From QHBQ01 sp038230695 (GTDB lineage: Bacteria; Chloroflexota; Chloroflexia; QHBQ01): DNA of 7,603 nt. Positions 4,802 through 7,603 of the stretch are shown piece after piece. Every line of letters begins with the position of its first letter. Within the stretch, counting starts at the first letter, position 1. The stretch covers positions 1 through 7,603 of the forward strand of contig JBBRMT010000226.1 of NCBI GenBank assembly GCA_038230695.1. Direction: 5' to 3'. Under the pieces are notes generated by a model that was not told the DNA's origin, did no database searches, and saw nothing but the letters and a program-made list of their open reading frames with translations. Made by a program: the position numbers and the translations under genes.

Positions 4802-5617
4802 TTGTCGGAGCAGGCCCACGCTGAGACCTTTACCCCCTACCTTACCGTCGTAATCCCTGCATACAACGAGGCGCACCGGATGCCCAAGACCCTGGGGCTG
4901 GTGGCCGACTATCTGTCTAGCCGGGACTACGATAGTGAATTGCTGGTAGTTGACGATGGTAGCGCCGATGATACCGCCGCGATTGCCGAGGGCTTCTGCA
5001 ACGCGCATCATCTTGACCATGGCAAGGTGCAGATGCGGGTGCTGCGTAATGAGCATCGTGGCAAGGGCTACACGGTGCGGAGCGGGATGCTGGCGGCGCG
5101 GGGTAAATATGTGCTGTTCAGCGATGCCGACCTCAGCACACCGATAAACGCTGTCGAGCAACTGCTGCCCTGGGCCGAGCGCGGTGGGGTGAAACATGGG
5201 CCGTACCCGGTGGTGATTGGCTCCCGCGAAGGGGTGGGTGCAACTCGCTACGATGAACCAGCCTATCGCCACCTGATGGGCCGCGTATTCAATATGATGG
5301 TGCGGGTAATCGCCATCCGTCGCATCCAGGATACCCAGTGCGGCTTCAAGCTATTCAACCATGAGACGGCGCAGGATTTGTTCCAGCGGATGCAACTGTA
5401 CGGCGCGAACGCCGGAGTGGTCAAGGGCGCTATGGTTACGGGCTTCGATGTGGAGGTGCTATACATCGCGCAGAAGCGCGGCTATCGCATCCGCGAAGTG
5501 CCGGTCGAGTGGCGGCACTATGAGGGCAGCAAGGTTAATCCGATCAAGGACTCGCTGCGTAACTTCAACGACATCCTCAAGGTGCGGCTGAATGATCTGC
5601 GTGGCAAGTATGATTAG
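4802..5617 (+). CDS. Family 2 glycosyltransferase, dolichyl-phosphate-glucose-synthase-like, 271 aa
   Basis: The GT-A-fold motifs are all present in order: VVIPAYNE (16-23, nucleotide binding), LLVVDDGSADDT (47-58), RNEHRGKGYTVRSGM (82-96), the metal-binding DAD in FSDADLSTP (106-114), DTQCGFKLF (177-185) and VPVEW.HYEGSKV (233-245). DADLSTP with QCGFK is typical of the DPM/DPG synthase branch (ALG5-like), which transfers glucose or a related hexose from a nucleotide sugar to a polyprenyl phosphate on the cytoplasmic face of the membrane. There is no C-terminal membrane anchor, so it would bind the membrane peripherally. A lipid-linked sugar donor for cell-surface glycans is the likely product (inference). 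The start is TTG at 4802. The TAG stop (5615-5617) runs directly into three GTTTTGA repeats. Two inversely oriented palindromic elements flank the gene. Family is confident; donor sugar is not visible. Confidence 0.95.
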   Translation: MSEQAHAETFTPYLTVVIPAYNEAHRMPKTLGLVADYLSSRDYDSELLVVDDGSADDTAAIAEGFCNAHHLDHGKVQMRVLRNEHRGKGYTVRSGMLAARGKYVLFSDADLSTPINAVEQLLPWAERGGVKHGPYPVVIGSREGVGATRYDEPAYRHLMGRVFNMMVRVIAIRRIQDTQCGFKLFNHETAQDLFQRMQLYGANAGVVKGAMVTGFDVEVLYIAQKRGYRIREVPVEWRHYEGSKVNPIKDSLRNFNDILKVRLNDLRGKYD

Positions 5618-5637
5618 TTTTGAGTTTTGAGTTTTGA
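5617..5637 (+). repeat. Heptamer tandem repeat GTTTTGA, three exact copies
   Basis: Three perfect GTTTTGA units begin at the last base of the GT2 stop codon and are followed by a partial unit (GTTA). It is not part of a recognisable hairpin. Confidence 0.9.
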
Positions 5638-5700
5638 GTTACGAACTGCAACCCCCCAGTGGGCTGATTGTTACCTACAAAAGGAAAAGATAAGTATTCT

Positions 5701-5726
5701 GTAGGGGCGGGCTGCACTCGCCCTGG
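5701..5726 (+). repeat. GC-rich palindromic element, copy 2
   Basis: It begins GTAGGGGCGGGC and ends GCCCTGG, the same ends as the minus-strand reading of 4676-4702, with a diverged centre. GGGCG and CGCCC can pair. With the first copy it brackets the GT2 gene in inverted orientation. Confidence 0.5.
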
Positions 5727-5750
5727 GTAGGGAAAACAATGAACGAGCAG

Positions 5751-5785
5751 CTACAATCTATAATCTGCAATCTGCAATCTGCAAT
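5751..5785 (+). repeat. Heptamer tandem array CTGCAAT, five units
   Basis: Units in exact 7-bp register are CTACAAT, CTATAAT and three perfect CTGCAAT copies. This is the reverse complement of the ATTGCAG unit at 3423-3459, about 2.3 kb away. Confidence 0.9.
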
Positions 5786-5802
5786 TAATGGCGGTGGGCA
5801 AG

Positions 5803-5823
5803 GGCGTGATGCTAAATCACGCC
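5803..5823. other. 8-bp perfect hairpin upstream of metG
   Basis: GGCGTGAT (5803-5810) pairs with ATCACGCC (5816-5823) around a GCTAA loop. No T run follows on either strand. It could be a leader structure of metG, a protein-binding site or a weak 3' structure of the upstream transcript; the sequence does not decide. Confidence 0.45.
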
Positions 5824-5945
5824 TGGTTATGGGCTTATCAATCACCATAGCCGGGTGCAATTTACCGTGCCTGCTTGCCTTATCTTGTTTGGGGCAGCAA
5901 CAAACATTTGAACTACGGGATATGTATTAAGGAGCAATCAAGCAA

Positions 5946-7603
5946 ATGAGTGACAACGATAAAGAACGCATCCTCGTGTGCGTAGCGTGGCCCTACACGG
6001 TGGGGCCGCGTCACCTGGGGCATATCGCGGGCGCAGGCATCCAGCCCGACATTTTTGTGCGCTACCAGCGGATGAGGGGCAAGGAGACGATCATGGTCTC
6101 CGGCAGTGACACACACGGCACGCCCACCACCGTCAAGGCCGACGCAGCCGGGGTGCATCCCGCCAAGCTGGTCAATCGCGTGCATACCCTGTTCTGCGAG
6201 AATTGGCAGCAGATGGGCTTCAGCTACGACCTCTACACCGACACGGAAACGCCCAACCACTATCAAACCACCCAGACTATCTTCCTCAAGCTGATGGCGC
6301 AGGACTATATCTACAAGGATACCGCCGATGCGCCCTACTGTGAAACCGACCGCCGCTTCCTGCCTGACCGCTATGTGGAAGGCACCTGCCCGATCTGTGG
6401 CTACAACGAGGCGCGGGGTGACCAGTGCGACAACTGTGGCAATCTGCTCGACCCTATCCAACTGCTGGACATCCGCTGCAAGCTGTGCGGCAATCCACCC
6501 ATCTTCAAGCCCAGCGTTCACTACTACCTCGATCTGGCGAAGCTGCAGCCGATTCTGGAGCAGTGGGTGATCGGTGAAGGCCATGAGCAATACTGGCGCA
6601 CCAATGTCTACAACTTCACTCTCGGCTCACTGCGCGAAGGGATGCACGGGCGGGCGATTACTCGCGACCTCGACTGGGGCGTGCCGGTGCCGGTCGCCGA
6701 CCCGGAGTTCGACTCCAAGCGCATTTATGTCTGGTTCGACGCGGTGATCGGCTACCTATCTGCGACCATCGAGTGGGCCGCGCTGCAAGGTACGCCGGAG
6801 CGGTGGAAGGACTGGTGGCAGCCGCAGCCGGATGCGCCAGTGCGGGCAGTCTACTTTATCGGCAAAGATAACATCACCTTCCACACCATCATCTGGCCTG
6901 CGATACTGCTCGGCTATGGCGACCTGGAGTTGCCTTACGATGTGCCAGCCACGCAGTACCTGACTGCCAGCGGGCAGAAGATGAGCGCCAGCAAAGGGGG
7001 GGTGCCGCTGCTGCCCGATGTGTTGGAGCGCTACGACCCCGACCCGATCCGCTACTACCTCTGCGCCGCCGCACCCGACAGCCGCGACAGCGAGTGGAGT
7101 TGGGCCGAGTTCTTCCGCCGCAACAACGATGAACTGGTCGCTACCTACGGCAATCTGGTCAACCGCGTGCTGAACCCCACCTACAAGAACTTCGAGGGCA
7201 AGGTGCCGGAGCCGCAGCAAGAGCATATCGGTGATGATGATCGCCAACTGCTGGCCGATGCCCGCGCTGCCTTCGACACGGTAGGTGACCTGATTGACAG
7301 GGTGAAGCTGAAGGAGGCGCTGCGCGAGGTAATGGCCCTGGCAACCAAGGCGAACGTCTATCTCGACAAGCAGGAGCCGTGGAAGACGGTCAAGGTAGAC
7401 AAGGCCAAGGCGGCGACCGCTTATTACGTCGCGCTACAAGCCCTGGCCGCGCTACGCATCCTGACCGCGCCGTTCCTGCCTTTCTCCGCGCAGAAGCTGC
7501 ACCAGATGCTTGGCTACAGCGGTGAGGTGAGTGCAGAAAGCTGGGAGATGCGCGACCTGCCGCCGGGCCAGCCATTGGGCCAGCCCGCTCCGCTGTTCAA
7601 GAA
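5946..7603 (+). CDS. metG: Methionyl-tRNA synthetase, 3'-truncated by window edge
   Basis: This class I aminoacyl-tRNA synthetase charges tRNA-Met with methionine in the cytoplasm. The 552 visible codons include the HIGH-type motif HLGH (23-26), the methionine-pocket region VSGSDTHGTP (51-60), the LPDRYVEGTCPICGYNEARGD block with a Zn knuckle (Cys148, 151, 161, 164) plus a further Cys pair (178, 181), the long RAITRDLDWGVPVP segment (236-249), VWFDAVIGYLSA (262-273), YFIGKDNI.FH (303-313) and the KMSKS-type loop KMSASKG (345-351). NDELVATYGNLVNR (394-407) opens the anticodon-binding helical domain. The motif set is closest to the actinobacterial/archaeal-like MetRS subgroup, in which the second Lys of KMSKS is also often absent. 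One oddity is Val19, where the usual motif before HIGH has Asn (WPYTVGPRHLGH instead of ...ANG...). The ATG at 5946 follows AAGGAG by 11 nt. The C-terminus lies beyond the window. Antisense ORFs here are shadows. Confidence 0.97.
   Translation, partial: MSDNDKERILVCVAWPYTVGPRHLGHIAGAGIQPDIFVRYQRMRGKETIMVSGSDTHGTPTTVKADAAGVHPAKLVNRVHTLFCENWQQMGFSYDLYTDTETPNHYQTTQTIFLKLMAQDYIYKDTADAPYCETDRRFLPDRYVEGTCPICGYNEARGDQCDNCGNLLDPIQLLDIRCKLCGNPPIFKPSVHYYLDLAKLQPILEQWVIGEGHEQYWRTNVYNFTLGSLREGMHGRAITRDLDWGVPVPVADPEFDSKRIYVWFDAVIGYLSATIEWAALQGTPERWKDWWQPQPDAPVRAVYFIGKDNITFHTIIWPAILLGYGDLELPYDVPATQYLTASGQKMSASKGGVPLLPDVLERYDPDPIRYYLCAAAPDSRDSEWSWAEFFRRNNDELVATYGNLVNRVLNPTYKNFEGKVPEPQQEHIGDDDRQLLADARAAFDTVGDLIDRVKLKEALREVMALATKANVYLDKQEPWKTVKVDKAKAATAYYVALQALAALRILTAPFLPFSAQKLHQMLGYSGEVSAESWEMRDLPPGQPLGQPAPLFK

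Larger units (their letters stand above)
5618..5945. other. 328-bp intergenic region upstream of metG
   Basis: No credible gene is seen. It contains the tail of the GTTTTGA array, the second palindromic element (5701-5726), the five-unit CTGCAAT array (5751-5785), an 8-bp hairpin (5803-5823) and the metG leader with AAGGAG (5929-5934) 11 nt before the ATG. I found no T-box anticodon/antiterminator consensus or SAM riboswitch pattern and no confident promoter. Confidence 0.6.

Noticed and set aside
5618..5945. T-box or SAM riboswitch upstream of metG
   Set aside because: No T-box consensus, no SAM-type helix set and no terminator with U tract can be seen by eye.
5913..6590. Minus-strand 225-aa open frame, and a similar one at 6756-7247
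   Set aside because: Both are antisense to conserved metG motifs. Such open antisense frames are expected in GC-rich coding DNA.

Overview
The window looks like chromosomal DNA from a GC-rich bacterium, most likely a member of the Chloroflexota (inference). The reasons are the high-GC coding style, an actinobacterial/archaeal-like methionyl-tRNA synthetase, a dolichyl-phosphate-glucose-synthase-like glycosyltransferase, and intergenic regions full of heptameric tandem repeats and small palindromes. There are no tRNAs, rRNAs, CRISPR arrays, transposases or phage genes. Placement below phylum cannot be made from this sequence alone.

Layout. Positions 1-485 (minus) hold the N-terminal 161 codons of a P-loop kinase-like protein that runs off the left edge. 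It is divergent from a GT4-type glycosyltransferase (526-1728, plus). The 40 bp between their start codons form a symmetric divergent promoter: two perfect extended -10 boxes make up the arms of an inverted repeat, and both genes are predicted to be leaderless. The glycosyltransferase converges on a cold-shock-domain protein (1885-2775, minus) across a likely bidirectional terminator enclosed by inverted heptamer repeats. The cold-shock protein has a Gly/Gln/Tyr/Asn/Arg-rich tail of about 229 residues with a seven-copy 15-bp coding tandem repeat.

Upstream of it on the same strand lies a three-gene envelope/stress cluster: a GlsB/YeaQ/YmgE-like membrane protein (4022-4378), a YtxH-like protein with eight exact 11-residue repeats (3468-4052) and a small YtxH-like protein (3139-3399). 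A clear extended -10 promoter reads into this cluster. Copies of an 8-bp motif, TTATCGAA on the sense strand, lie upstream of both this cluster and the cold-shock gene, hinting at a shared regulator.

On the plus strand follow a family 2 glycosyltransferase with a TTG start (4802-5617) and a 3'-truncated metG (5946-7603). A GC-rich palindromic element (GTAGGGGCGGG core) sits on each side of the family 2 glycosyltransferase in opposite orientation.

The most unusual feature is a consistent 7-bp periodicity just after stop codons. All five genes with a free 3' end are followed within about 11 bp of the stop by a heptamer tandem repeat, using four different heptamer sequences. The other observations worth checking are the symmetric leaderless promoter pair and the prion-like cold-shock protein next to a stress/envelope operon. 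I see no complete new defence or mobile system here.
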